A stretch of 64,000 bases of DNA from Nocardia vulneris (GTDB lineage Bacteria; Actinomycetota; Actinomycetes; Mycobacteriales; Mycobacteriaceae), in the NCBI RefSeq assembly GCF_001613425.1, contig NZ_BDCI01000017.1, positions 186,001 through 250,000 of the forward strand, read 5' to 3'. The notes under the pieces are model-generated. The model did not search any database. It was not told the origin of the DNA and saw nothing but the letters and a program-made list of their open reading frames with translations. Position 1 is the stretch's first letter, and the number at the start of each line of letters is the position of its first letter. Below are positions 28,428 to 37,527 of the stretch, one piece after another. The position numbers and the translations under genes are program-made.

Positions 28428-28473
28428 ACACGTATCGAAGCTTTCTGAGCAATGCAGCTGGAGGCAACGCGTC

Positions 28474-29355
28474 ATGACCACGTTCGCGAACATCCGACCG
28501 TCCCGGATCTGCACCGCCACCGACGGTGTGCAACTAGCCGTGTACGAATCCGGGCCCGCCGACCTGCCCATTGCGCTGCTCGTGCACGGCTGGCCCGACG
28601 ATCACCGGGTATGGGACGGTGTCGTCGCACTGCTCACCGATCGCTTCCGGGTGGTCACCTATGACGTGCGCGGCGCAGGCAACTCCGGGCGGCCGAATTC
28701 GACTGCCGCCTATCGCATTCCGCAGCTGGTGGCCGATCTCGCCGCCGTGCTCGACGCGGTCGCGCCCGACGGCGCACACCTGCTCGCGCACGACTGGGGA
28801 TCCATCTTCGCCTGGGACGCACTCGCCGACCCTGAAATCGCCTCTCGGATAAAGTCGTTCACCAGCATCTCGGGTCCGTCGCTGGACATGACCGGCACCT
28901 GGCTGCGCGGTATCCGCCGTAACCCGCGCGACGTGCTGACCCAGATGCGGCACTCCTTCTACGCCCTGCCGTTCCAGCTGCCCGCGCTACCCGAGTTCGC
29001 CGTGCGACGTGGCCTCGTGTCGCGCATCGTCGCGGCGTCGAGCGTGCGGGGCGAGCCGGAAACCGCCACCCCGCACACCATCGGGCTGGCCGACACCCTC
29101 GACGGCATCGCGCTGTATCGGGCCAATATGGCTCGGCGCGTGCTGTTTCCGAAGCCCCGCCCGATCACCGTCCCCGTCCAGGTCCTCGCGCCGCGCGACG
29201 ATATCCACGTCTCGGTGGCCTGCCAGACCGAGGCGCCGCGACCGTTCGCGGCGAACCTGCGGACCCATGAGATCGATGGAAACCACTGGGTCCTCGCGCA
29301 ACGTCCGGCCGTGATAGCCCGCTGGTTCGGCGAATTCGCCGACGCACACCGGTGA
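28474..29355 (+). CDS. Epoxide-hydrolase-like alpha/beta hydrolase
   Basis: 293 residues. The oxyanion loop HGWPDD (about 38-43) and the nucleophile elbow AHDWGS (about 109-114) carry an Asp nucleophile, as in epoxide hydrolases and haloalkane dehalogenases; the catalytic His is probably in DGNHWV near residue 272. The cap region runs from about 135 to 215. It resembles the hydrolase half of EphD, without the short-chain dehydrogenase half. It is the likely target of the divergent TetR regulator. Confidence 0.82.
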   Translation: MTTFANIRPSRICTATDGVQLAVYESGPADLPIALLVHGWPDDHRVWDGVVALLTDRFRVVTYDVRGAGNSGRPNSTAAYRIPQLVADLAAVLDAVAPDGAHLLAHDWGSIFAWDALADPEIASRIKSFTSISGPSLDMTGTWLRGIRRNPRDVLTQMRHSFYALPFQLPALPEFAVRRGLVSRIVAASSVRGEPETATPHTIGLADTLDGIALYRANMARRVLFPKPRPITVPVQVLAPRDDIHVSVACQTEAPRPFAANLRTHEIDGNHWVLAQRPAVIARWFGEFADAHR

Positions 29356-29464
29356 TCCACCGGGCCGTCCGGCGGCGCACGCACTGCCAGATCTCCTGAC
29401 ACGATCGCGATCTCCGGCGAGGTAGGGCCCCGCTACGGCTCTTCTTCCGAGAGAATGCAACTCG

Positions 29465-30340
29465 ATGACTGACATCGACCGACACACGCAGGGGATCGCG
29501 GACCGGGTCACCACCCGGGACGGGCGGCAGCTGTACGCCATGTGGCTGCCCGGCCCGGAGACCGCCGACCGGACCACGCCGACAGTCGTATTCGAGGCCG
29601 GCGCCGGTGCCAGCCGATCCAGCTGGGCCCTGGTGCAGCCGGCGGTCGCCCGGTACGCCCGGGCAATCGTCTACGACCGTTCCGGGCTGGGTAACAGCGC
29701 ACCCACCCCGGGCTCCCGCACCTTGAGCACCATGGCCGACGACCTGAACGACGTGCTCGACCACTACGCGCCCGGCCCGTTCCTGCTCGTCGGCCACAGC
29801 GCGGGCGGACCCATCGTCCGGCTCGCCGCGGCCCGGCGTCCCGATCGGATCGCCGGACTGGTGCTGGTCGATCCGACCGACGAGGCCGCGACAGCTCTGT
29901 TCGGCGCCGGCTTCCGCCGCACCGAACGCCGGATGATCGCCACCGCCGCCGTGCTGGCCCGGCTCGGCCTGCTCAAATTGCTGTACCGCAAGCAGATCCG
30001 CGCCTCTCCGCCCGATGTGGGGCGCGACCTGCAGCGGGAGGGCTTCGGCCCCGGCGTGGCGCGCACCATGCGGCAGCAGGCCCGCACCTTCCTGGACGAA
30101 CTCGCCGCCTGGCGCGACAACCCGCCCGACGACGCCGGTATCCCGGTCACCGTCATCTCGGGCGGCCAGGCGGGCGACGGCATGAACGCGACGTGGCGCG
30201 CCGAGGCCAATGCCGCGCACGCCCATCGCGCCGCTCGCGCGCGGCACGGCCGTTACGTCGTCGCCGAGCGCTCGGCGCACGTCGTCCCGCTCACCGAGCC
30301 GGAGGTCATCGTCCGCGAGATCACCGACCTGCTGCCGTAA
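29465..30340 (+). CDS. Alpha/beta hydrolase (Ser nucleophile)
   Basis: 291 residues. GHSAGG (about 104-109) is the Ser elbow, FEAGAGAS (about 42-49) the oxyanion loop, and the final His is in RSAHVVPL near residue 275. It is typical of small intracellular esterases or lactonases. It lies 109 bases after the epoxide-hydrolase-like gene in the same direction, perhaps in the same unit, and converges on the reductase at 30352. Substrate not predictable. Confidence 0.82.
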   Translation: MTDIDRHTQGIADRVTTRDGRQLYAMWLPGPETADRTTPTVVFEAGAGASRSSWALVQPAVARYARAIVYDRSGLGNSAPTPGSRTLSTMADDLNDVLDHYAPGPFLLVGHSAGGPIVRLAAARRPDRIAGLVLVDPTDEAATALFGAGFRRTERRMIATAAVLARLGLLKLLYRKQIRASPPDVGRDLQREGFGPGVARTMRQQARTFLDELAAWRDNPPDDAGIPVTVISGGQAGDGMNATWRAEANAAHAHRAARARHGRYVVAERSAHVVPLTEPEVIVREITDLLP

Positions 30341-30351
30341 AGCGGCCGCGG

Positions 30352-31347
30352 TCAAGCAATCCGGAAGACGATCTTGCCCGCGACACTCGCACCGAGCATC
30401 GCCCGGAAACCCGTTGCGGCGTCCCGCAGCGTGAACTCGTGGGCGATGCTCGGGCGCAGGCCGGTGCGCACGAGAAAATCCATCAGTGCCGCCAGATCCT
30501 CCGCGGTACCCATGCCGGAACCGACCAGGCGATGTTCGGCGAAGATCAAGGTGTGCAACGCTCGCGCGGCGGCCACGGTATCGAAGCCGGTGATCGCGCC
30601 CGCCCGGTAGCCGGAACACACGATGGGCGCGCCGGGGCGCAGCACCTCGATCGGCCACCACCAGTCCGCGACGTCGATGCCCGCGTCGAACGCGGCGTCC
30701 AAGCAACTCGGCAGCGGCTGGTCGGCGGTCGTCACGACGGCCGCGCCGCTGCGCCGCGCCAACGCGTGATCGGCGGCGTCGGCCCGGACGCAGACCTCGA
30801 CGCCGGCCGCGGCGGCGAGCGCGATGAGCGCGGTCGCGATGCTGCCCAGGCCGCGGCGGCCGCGCACCACGATCGTCTGGCCCGCGCGAATCCCCGCGGT
30901 GACGAACAACATTCGATAGGCCGTCAACCACGCGGTCGGCAGGCACGCGGCTTCGGCGAAGGAGAGTTCGGGCGGTTTGGGCACCGCGTTGCGGCGGGGA
31001 ATCGTGGCGCTGCCCGCGAACGTGCCCTGATGGTAGGAGCCGAGCACCATCCGGTCCGGGTCGCGAGCCTCGGGCCCGGTCCAGCCCGCCGACCCCACCG
31101 ACGCGTGCACCACCACCTCCGAGCCGTCCGCCAGGACGCCCGCGCCGTCGTTGCCGAGGATGAGCGGATAGGCGTGCGCCGGCACGCCGATACCGCGCAG
31201 CGTCGCGATATCGCGCATGTTCAGCGACGCGGCGCGCATCCGCACGGTCGTCCACCCGACCGGCTGCGCGGGCTGCGGGCGTTCCCCGAATCGCAGCGCG
31301 GCCAGCGGGTCGGCGGGGTCGGGGCGCTGACAATAGACGGCGTCCAT
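30352..31347 (-). CDS. Medium-chain (zinc-type) reductase/dehydrogenase
   Basis: NAD(P)H-dependent reductase of the MDR superfamily, 331 residues from ATG 31347 with GGAGGAG upstream. The N-terminal GroES-like part has SLNMRDIATLRG and LILGNDGAGVL; the Rossmann part has VRGRRGLGSIAT (near 160). Structural-zinc cysteines are absent, so it is closer to quinone or enoyl reductases than to zinc alcohol dehydrogenases. It lies 20 bases after the epimerase on the same strand, which ties it to the cluster. It could reduce a sugar or polyketide enone, but this is inference. Confidence 0.75.
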   Translation of the reverse strand: MDAVYCQRPDPADPLAALRFGERPQPAQPVGWTTVRMRAASLNMRDIATLRGIGVPAHAYPLILGNDGAGVLADGSEVVVHASVGSAGWTGPEARDPDRMVLGSYHQGTFAGSATIPRRNAVPKPPELSFAEAACLPTAWLTAYRMLFVTAGIRAGQTIVVRGRRGLGSIATALIALAAAAGVEVCVRADAADHALARRSGAAVVTTADQPLPSCLDAAFDAGIDVADWWWPIEVLRPGAPIVCSGYRAGAITGFDTVAAARALHTLIFAEHRLVGSGMGTAEDLAALMDFLVRTGLRPSIAHEFTLRDAATGFRAMLGASVAGKIVFRIA

Positions 31348-31367
31348 CACGGCGGTCTCCTCCGGCC

Positions 31368-32009
31368 TCAGCGTGGGCGGTAGTGCGGCAGCAGATCCTG
31401 GTCCAGCAGTTCGGCCAGCGTCGCTGCGCCACGGTCGTTCTCGGAAAGGACGGGTTCGAACCCGGTGGTCAACGGCAGACCGAGGGCCGGATCGAGCACG
31501 TTCACGGCGAGTTCGCTGCCCGGCGTGTACAGCGTCGAACACTGGTACAGCACGCGGGTGTCCTCGGCGGTCGCGACGAACGCGTGGCCGACGCCGGGCC
31601 CGAGATAGACCCCGGCGGTCATCCGCTCGTCCAGCGCGACCAGTTCGAACTGCCCGAAGGTCGGCGAACCGACGCGCAGATCGACGGCGATATCGATGAT
31701 CGAGCCGCGGACACAGGTCACCAGCTTCGACTGTCCCGGCGCACTGGCCACCACGTGGATACCCCGGATCACCCCGCGGTGCGAGACGGAGATGTTCACC
31801 TGTTCCAGCCGGACCGGGTAACCGGTGATCTCTTCGAGCACATCGGTGCGGCTGAGCTCCTGAAAATGCCCGCGCTCGTCCGGAAACCGGCGCGACCGCA
31901 GCAGATAGACATCCGGCAGCCCGAGCGCGGTCGCGACGATCGTCGCCGGTCGTACGGCGCCGCGCGGCCCGGCGTCCGGCGCCGCGGTGTCACCGTCTCG
32001 GTGGGGCAT
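31368..32009 (-). CDS. NDP-4-keto-6-deoxyhexose 3,5-(or 5-)epimerase
   Basis: RmlC-family epimerase, 213 residues, converting the D- to the L-series of NDP-4-keto sugars. The signature is VNISVSHRGVIRGIHVV with catalytic His85; VRGSIIDIAVDLR (about 100-112) and GVGHAFVATAEDTRVLYQCSTLYTP supply the remaining pocket. An N-terminal extension of about 20 residues precedes the fold. ATG 32009 is 121 bases from the divergent 2,3-dehydratase start. Whether it acts at C5 only cannot be told from sequence. Confidence 0.85.
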   Translation of the reverse strand: MPHRDGDTAAPDAGPRGAVRPATIVATALGLPDVYLLRSRRFPDERGHFQELSRTDVLEEITGYPVRLEQVNISVSHRGVIRGIHVVASAPGQSKLVTCVRGSIIDIAVDLRVGSPTFGQFELVALDERMTAGVYLGPGVGHAFVATAEDTRVLYQCSTLYTPGSELAVNVLDPALGLPLTTGFEPVLSENDRGAATLAELLDQDLLPHYRPR

Positions 32010-32130
32010 GGCGGCGAGGCTAGGGTGGCGCGCTCGAGGATCTTTCGGGGCGCGCTCCAGCCGCGCCGCAGGCCGCCGGGCCCCATCCGCGTCCCAGTGG
32101 TTCTCGAACGACCGGCCGGACCCTGTCCGC

Positions 32131-33570
32131 ATGGGGAATGCCGCACAGGTCGAGCAGCAGTCGGTGGCCGCCTTCGACGACGAGCTGGCCTGGCGGTTCG
32201 CCCGTTCGGCCGCGGTCACCGCGACCCCGCTGTGCTCGGTCGAGGGCTTCCGGGACTGGTTCGCCGCCTGCCGCCGCGCCGATCAGCTGGCGGTCGAGCC
32301 GATACCGTTCGCGGACCTGGTCGGCTGGCGGTTCGACGAGGACGGGAATCTGCGCCACGACAGCGGCCGGTTCTTCACCATCGAAGGGCTGGACGTGCAC
32401 ACCGATTTCGGTTTCGTCGAGCACTGGCAGCAGCCCATCATCAATCAACCCGAGATCGGCGTGCTCGGCATCGTCGTCAAGGAGTTCGACGGGGTGCTGC
32501 ATTTCCTGATGCAGGCCAAGGCCGAACCGGGAAATATCGGCGGCGTGCAGCTCTCGCCGACCGTGCAGGCGACGCGGAGCAACTACCTGCGGGTGCACCA
32601 GGGGCGCGCGGTGCCCTACCTCGAGCATTTCCTCGACGCGAAGCCCGAGGCGGTCCTCGTCGACGTGCTGCAATCCGAGCAGGGCGCGTGGTTCCTGCGC
32701 AAACGCAATCGCAACATCGTGGTGGAGGCGACCGGTCCGGTCGAGACGCTGCCCGGCTTCTGCTGGCTCACCCTCGGCGTGCTGCGCGAACTGCTGCGCC
32801 AGGACAACACCGTCAACATGGACGCGCGCACGGTGCTGTCCTGTGTGCCGTGGCGCATCAGCCCGGCGCAGGCCGCCGCCGGTGACGAGTTCACCCGCGC
32901 GTTGGCGCGCGGCCTCGATCCCGGGGCCGCCGCGCGGCACGGCGCCGCCGAAATCCTGCACTGGCTCACCGATTTGAAGGCCAGGCACGAGCTGCGCCAG
33001 CGCCTCATACCGCTGGCCGCGGTCGCCGACTGGCAGCGCGGCGCGGACGAGATCGCCCACGCCACCGGCAAATACTTCCGGGTGATCGCCGCCCGGGTGA
33101 GTGCCGGTCAGCGCGAAGTAGATTCGTGGACCCAGCCGCTGCTCGCCCCGGTCGGCCAAGGCGTCGCCGTCTTCCTCGCCACCGCGATCGGCGGCGTGCT
33201 GCATCTGCTGGTGAACGCCAAACTCGAAGCGGGCGTGCTGGATGTCGCGGAGCTCGCACCGTCGGTGCAGTGCCAACCGGCCAATCATGAGGACCTGCCC
33301 GTGCCTCGGCAGCCCGCGTTCCTGCGCGATGTGCTCGACGACGGACTCGGCACGGTGCGCTACAGCGGACTGCAGTCCGAAGAAGGCGGCCGCTTCCAGC
33401 ACGCCGACAATCTCTATCAGATCCGCTTGCTCCCTGCGGATTTCCCGATCGCCGAGCCGCCGGGCTTCCGCTGGATGACGCCCGCGCAGATCACGAACCT
33501 GCTCATCCACAGCAACTACGCGAATGTGCAGGCGCGCAGCCTGATGGCCTGTCTGCTGGCGAGTTGGTGA
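32131..33570 (+). CDS. NDP-4-keto-6-deoxyglucose 2,3-dehydratase
   Basis: First committed step to 2-deoxysugars: removes the C2 hydroxyl and gives a 3,4-diketo intermediate that the next gene reduces. 479 residues, made of two tandem copies of the family domain (about 30-235 and 255-479), each with a PGF.W(M/L)T.....L segment (LPGFCWLTLG and PPGFRWMTPA) and QSEQG/QSEEGGRF blocks. ATG 32131 was chosen because upstream codons lack bias. The GTG of the 3-ketoreductase overlaps the stop, as expected for channelling of an unstable product. Confidence 0.9.
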   Translation: MGNAAQVEQQSVAAFDDELAWRFARSAAVTATPLCSVEGFRDWFAACRRADQLAVEPIPFADLVGWRFDEDGNLRHDSGRFFTIEGLDVHTDFGFVEHWQQPIINQPEIGVLGIVVKEFDGVLHFLMQAKAEPGNIGGVQLSPTVQATRSNYLRVHQGRAVPYLEHFLDAKPEAVLVDVLQSEQGAWFLRKRNRNIVVEATGPVETLPGFCWLTLGVLRELLRQDNTVNMDARTVLSCVPWRISPAQAAAGDEFTRALARGLDPGAAARHGAAEILHWLTDLKARHELRQRLIPLAAVADWQRGADEIAHATGKYFRVIAARVSAGQREVDSWTQPLLAPVGQGVAVFLATAIGGVLHLLVNAKLEAGVLDVAELAPSVQCQPANHEDLPVPRQPAFLRDVLDDGLGTVRYSGLQSEEGGRFQHADNLYQIRLLPADFPIAEPPGFRWMTPAQITNLLIHSNYANVQARSLMACLLASW

Positions 33571-34550
33571 GCCCGATGCTGCGCTGGGGAATCCTGGGTA
33601 CCGCACAGATCGCCGAGCGGCGCATGATGCCCGCGCTGTCCCGGCACCCGGCCGCCGAGCTGGTCGCGATCGGCAGCCGCGATCCGCTGCGCGCCGCGCA
33701 GTGGGCCACCCAGCACGGGTTGCGCATCTCCGGTGGCTATCGGCAGGTACTCGACGACGACGCGGTCGACGCGGTCTACCTGCCACTACCGAACGCGCTG
33801 CACGGCGACTGGATCGAACAGTCCCTGCGGGCGGGCAAAGACGTCCTGGTCGAGAAGCCGATGCTGCCGCCCCGGCTGGATGGGACCGAGATCGCCACGG
33901 CACGCAGGCTTTTCGCGCTCGCCGCCGACCAGGGCCGAACGCTGATGGAGTGCATGACCTTTCCCCGGCACCGCCAGCACACCGCGGTGCGCGAGCTGGT
34001 CGCGGCGGGCGCGATCGGCGAGCTGCGGCAGCTCACCGTGCGCTTCACCATCCCGGAGCGCGCCCCGGACGATTTCCGGTATCGCGCGGACCTCGGCGGC
34101 GGCGCGCTCGCCGATCTCGGCTGCTACGCCCTGCGGGCCGCGCAGTTCTTTCTGGGATCGGAGCTGCGCGTGGAACATTCGCGGATGCGGCGGGACGACC
34201 GCTTCCCCGGTGTCGATCTGTCGGGTTCGGCGCGGTTACGCGACGCGGCGGGCGCACAGGCCGATCTGGAGTTCGCGATCGGTGCGCCCTACCGCTGCGA
34301 GTACCACCTCGCGGGCAGCGCGGGCTCCCTGTCGGTGGAACGCGCGTTCACCCTTCCGCACGATCTCGCGCCGCGCGTGTTCCTGGATCGAGCCGGTGAC
34401 ATCCGGCAACTCGAGCTGGCGCCCGACGACCAGTTCGGCAATATCCTCACCGATTTCACTGCCGCCCATGACGGCGAACAGCCCGACGCCGCAGCGACAT
34501 TGCGCACGATGGAGCTCGCCGCGGCCGTCCTCGGCGTGGGTTCGCGATGA
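33567..34550 (+). CDS. NDP-hexose 3-ketoreductase (Gfo/Idh/MocA)
   Basis: Reduces the 3-keto group of the product of the 2,3-dehydratase. 327 residues from GTG 33567 (four-base overlap); ATG 33576 is possible. Rossmann loop GILGTAQIAERRMMPAL near residue 10, the family EKP motif in VLVEKPML (Lys near 96) and GGGALADLGCYALRAAQFF (about 173-191) fit the Gfo/Idh/MocA ketoreductases of deoxysugar clusters. Confidence 0.9.
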   Translation: MSPMLRWGILGTAQIAERRMMPALSRHPAAELVAIGSRDPLRAAQWATQHGLRISGGYRQVLDDDAVDAVYLPLPNALHGDWIEQSLRAGKDVLVEKPMLPPRLDGTEIATARRLFALAADQGRTLMECMTFPRHRQHTAVRELVAAGAIGELRQLTVRFTIPERAPDDFRYRADLGGGALADLGCYALRAAQFFLGSELRVEHSRMRRDDRFPGVDLSGSARLRDAAGAQADLEFAIGAPYRCEYHLAGSAGSLSVERAFTLPHDLAPRVFLDRAGDIRQLELAPDDQFGNILTDFTAAHDGEQPDAAATLRTMELAAAVLGVGSR

Positions 34551-35482
34551 GCGAGTACACGCCGCGGCGCACCGCCCTCGTGCTCGGCGGCACCGGTTTC
34601 GTCGGCGGTCATATCGCGAACACGCTGCGGGACAACGGCTATCGGACCGTCACGGTATCGCGCCGACCGGCGCCGGCCGGTGCCCCGCACTGCGCGCTCG
34701 ACCTCGAAACGGGTGACGCGCAACCTTTGATCGAGGTGCTGCGCACCCACGAACCGGCGCTCGTGGTGAACGCGGCCGGATCCTACTGGGGCCTGGACGA
34801 ACCACAGTTGCGCCGATCGTTCGTGACCGCCACCGAGACCGCGCTCACCGCGTTGGCCGCGCTGCCCGACCGGCGCCCGCGCTACGTCCACCTGGGCAGC
34901 GTGATGGAGTACGGTCCGCTACCCGAGCTGGGCGCGGTCGACGAATCCGTGCCGACCGACCCCGAATCCGCCTACGGGCGGACGAAACTGGCGGCGACCG
35001 AGCTGGTCCGGGCGGCGACCGCGGCGGGCACGGTGGACGGCGTCGTGCTGCGCGCGACCAACAGCATCGGCCCCGGCGTGCACCCGGGCAGCCTGATCGG
35101 CAAGGTCGGCTCGGCACTGGCCGCGAACCGGGACGGACGGGCCCGGATCGAACTGTCGCCGCTGGCCGCCCACCGCGACTACATCGACGTGCGCGACCTG
35201 GCCGAGGCGGTCCTCGCCGCGGCGCGCACCCGCGACACCGTCGAGGTGGTGAACATCGGTCGCGGCCAAGCCCTCTCAGTGCGGGAGCTGGTCGACCGGC
35301 TGGTCACGATCAGCGAGGTGCCGGTCGATATCGTCGAGTCCGCGGCCGCGCCGACCGCGCCGGGCACCAGCTCGATCTGGCTGGAGGTGGCCACCGAAAC
35401 CGCCGCGCGGACCCTGGGTTGGCGGGTGAGCCGCAGCATCGACCAAGCGCTGCACGACTATTGGCGCACGCTCACGCGCTGA
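34547..35482 (+). CDS. NDP-hexose 4-ketoreductase, copy 1
   Basis: Extended short-chain dehydrogenase, 311 residues, overlapping the 3-ketoreductase by four bases. GGTGFVGGHI (about 14-23) binds NAD(P)H; the active site is Ser in HLGSVMEYG and the pair YGRTK (about 143-147). It sets the C4 hydroxyl of the deoxyhexose, usually the last step before transfer. A second reductase of the same family lies at 38857, so two stereochemistries or two sugars may be made. Confidence 0.85.
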   Translation: MSEYTPRRTALVLGGTGFVGGHIANTLRDNGYRTVTVSRRPAPAGAPHCALDLETGDAQPLIEVLRTHEPALVVNAAGSYWGLDEPQLRRSFVTATETALTALAALPDRRPRYVHLGSVMEYGPLPELGAVDESVPTDPESAYGRTKLAATELVRAATAAGTVDGVVLRATNSIGPGVHPGSLIGKVGSALAANRDGRARIELSPLAAHRDYIDVRDLAEAVLAAARTRDTVEVVNIGRGQALSVRELVDRLVTISEVPVDIVESAAAPTAPGTSSIWLEVATETAARTLGWRVSRSIDQALHDYWRTLTR

Positions 35483-35491
35483 GCGCCGGGC

Positions 35492-36097
35492 TCACAGCCA
35501 GCCGTTGTCCTCGGCGAACCGGATGGCCTCGATCCGGTTGCGCGAGCCCGTCTTCGAGATCGCCGCGGTGATGTAGTTGCTGACCGTGCTGACCGACAGA
35601 TGCAGATGCGCGGCGATCTCGGCGACCGTGTCGTGCGAGCGCGCGGCCACCAGCACGTCGCGTTCCCGTTCGGTCAGCGGGTTCTGCCCCACCGACATGG
35701 CGGCGCGCAGCTGCTGATCCTCGATGAGCATGCGGCCCGCGACGACCTCGCGGATCGCCTGCGCGATATCCCCGACCGGCGTGTTCTTGGTGAGGTAGGC
35801 CCGCACGCCCGCCTCCAGCGCGCGGCGCACATAACCGGGACGCTCGAAGGTGGTCAGGATCATCAGCAGCGGCGGTGCGGGCCGTCTGGCCAGTTCTTCG
35901 GCGAGCGCGAGCCCGCTCTCCTCGCCCATCTCGATATCGAGCAGCACGACATCGGGCCGAGTGTCGTCGACCATCTCCGGCACGCCTGCCGACGAGCCGA
36001 GGTCGGCGACGACCGTGAGATCGGGTTCCAGCTCGAGCAGCGTGCGGATGGCCCCTCGCAACGTTGCCTGGTCCTCGACCAGCGCCACACGAATCAT
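35492..36097 (-). CDS. NarL/LuxR-type response regulator
   Basis: 201 residues: receiver domain 1-120 with phospho-acceptor Asp54 in VVLLDIEMG and Lys in LTKNTP, then a LuxR-type helix-turn-helix (about 138-200, LTERERDVLVAARS and VAEIAAHLHLSVSTVSNYITAAISKTG). It pairs with the kinase at 36094, whose start region it overlaps by four bases. DesR-like. It may control the cluster because it sits between two sugar gene groups. Confidence 0.9.
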   Translation of the reverse strand: MIRVALVEDQATLRGAIRTLLELEPDLTVVADLGSSAGVPEMVDDTRPDVVLLDIEMGEESGLALAEELARRPAPPLLMILTTFERPGYVRRALEAGVRAYLTKNTPVGDIAQAIREVVAGRMLIEDQQLRAAMSVGQNPLTERERDVLVAARSHDTVAEIAAHLHLSVSTVSNYITAAISKTGSRNRIEAIRFAEDNGWL

Positions 36098-37248
36098 GCC
36101 GACGATTCTGCCGGTCGGGTGGCGGGCAGCGGCACCGACACCGCGAGCCGGAAGCCGCCGTTCGCCGTCGGTCCCGCGGTCACCGTGCCGCCCAGGCCGC
36201 GGGCCCGCTCGGCCAAGCCGAGCAAACCGTGCCCGCCGCCGGTGCTGGCGCGGCCGAACAACTCGTCGTTGTCCACCGTCAACTCGACCGCGCGCGGCTG
36301 CTCGCGCACCCGGACCGTGATGGCGCACCGGCTCGCGTCGGCGTGCCGCAACACATTGGTCACCGCCTCGCGCACCACCCAGCCGAGCAACGTGTCCACC
36401 CGTTCGTCCCACACCCGTTCCGGTATGCGCACGGTGAGCCCGTCGCGCAGCAGGGCGAGGCTCTGTTTGGCGCGCGCCACCTCGTCGGCGAGGGTGGTGG
36501 CCCGGTAGCCGCGCACCGCCTCCTGGACCTCGAGCATGGTCTGGCGGCCCACCTGCTGCACCTCCGCCGAGGCCGCCGCCGCAGCATCCGGATCGATATG
36601 CGCGAGCCGTTGCGCCAGTTCGGCTTTCACCAGCATGGTGGCCAGGCTGTTGCCGAGCAGATCGTGCAGATCCCGGGCGATCCGCAACCGTTCGTCGCCG
36701 ACCGCGGCCGCCGCCATCGCCTGCCGGGTCGCCCGCGACTGCACGATCTCCAGCAGCAGCCGGCCGCGCAGCACCGCGATCATGCCCGCGCCGAACACCA
36801 CCAGCGCCGCCCCGCCCTGGCCGAGGATCGCCCAGGTGAGGCTGCCGACCGCGACCACGCCCAGTACCGAACCGAACACCAGCGGTAGCAGATTGACGCA
36901 CGCGACCGCGGTGAGCATCAACGCGACCACCCAGGACGTGCCGAACGCGGCGGTACCCGCACCCGCCACCGCGGCCAGCGCCGCGAGCAGCCCCACCCGG
37001 AAACCCATCGGACGCCCCGCCATATCCGACTGACTCCAGACGAACAGCGCGCCGAACCCGGCGACCGCGCCACCGGAGGCCGCCAAGCGGCCCACCGGCC
37101 ACGTGCTCGCCTCCCACAGCGGCAACGCGAGCGCGATCAGCAGCACATACATGCCGCCGGGCCCGGTGTCGCCCACGCCGACACCCAGGTTCCAGATCCG
37201 GCGACGTACCTGGACGACCACTGCTTTCGCGCGATCAATCGGTCGCAT
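36094..37248 (-). CDS. DesK-type sensor histidine kinase
   Basis: 384 residues with five or six membrane segments in residues 33-165, a HisKA_3 dimerisation domain with His195 in RIARDLHDLLGNSL, and an HATPase domain (EAVTNVLRHADAS near 300, GGGHGLLGLAERARGLGG near 345). No large outside sensor domain, so the signal is probably within the membrane (lipid state or a hydrophobic compound). Forms a pair with the regulator at 35492. Confidence 0.9.
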   Translation of the reverse strand: MRPIDRAKAVVVQVRRRIWNLGVGVGDTGPGGMYVLLIALALPLWEASTWPVGRLAASGGAVAGFGALFVWSQSDMAGRPMGFRVGLLAALAAVAGAGTAAFGTSWVVALMLTAVACVNLLPLVFGSVLGVVAVGSLTWAILGQGGAALVVFGAGMIAVLRGRLLLEIVQSRATRQAMAAAAVGDERLRIARDLHDLLGNSLATMLVKAELAQRLAHIDPDAAAAASAEVQQVGRQTMLEVQEAVRGYRATTLADEVARAKQSLALLRDGLTVRIPERVWDERVDTLLGWVVREAVTNVLRHADASRCAITVRVREQPRAVELTVDNDELFGRASTGGGHGLLGLAERARGLGGTVTAGPTANGGFRLAVSVPLPATRPAESSA

Positions 37249-37406
37249 ACCGCGAATCTACCGGCCGCGTTCGCCCCGATGCGGGACCGATAGCGCCGAT
37301 AGGAGAAAACTCCGCCCCGATTGCGGACCTTCCTCCATTGTCGAGCGCCGCTCGCGCCGCCGATACTTTCCGGAGTCGATCATGTTGTCCAGCAGGAGGT
37401 ACGGAT

Positions 37407-37511
37407 ATGAGCGGGCCGATGCAGGGGCTGATTCTGGCCATTATTCTGATCACCTTGTTCGTCATTTCCCAGATCATTCAGCGGCGGCGGAAGCAGAACC
37501 GCAAGGACTGA
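37407..37511 (+). CDS. 34-residue single-span membrane peptide
   Basis: A small gene: ATG 37407 with AGGAGG (37394-37399) eight bases upstream and TGA at 37509. The product is a short polar start (MSGPMQG), a hydrophobic stretch of about 17 residues rich in Ile and Leu (LILAIILITLFVISQII), then a strongly basic tail with RRRKQNRKD. The layout predicts a membrane peptide with the tail in the cytoplasm. It lies alone, divergent from the histidine kinase and convergent with the 3-dehydratase. It could modulate the kinase or a transporter; this is a guess. Confidence 0.65.
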   Translation: MSGPMQGLILAIILITLFVISQIIQRRRKQNRKD

Positions 37512-37527
37512 GCTCGCAGACCCCGCG

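Noticed and set aside
30193..31383. 396-codon plus-strand frame opposite the reductase gene
   Set aside because: Antisense shadow; His/Arg/Ala-rich, no recognisable domain.
29165..31432. 755-codon open frame on the minus strand over the hydrolase and reductase genes
   Set aside because: Arg/Gly/Ala-rich translation with no domain; it is the out-of-frame shadow of two well-supported genes.
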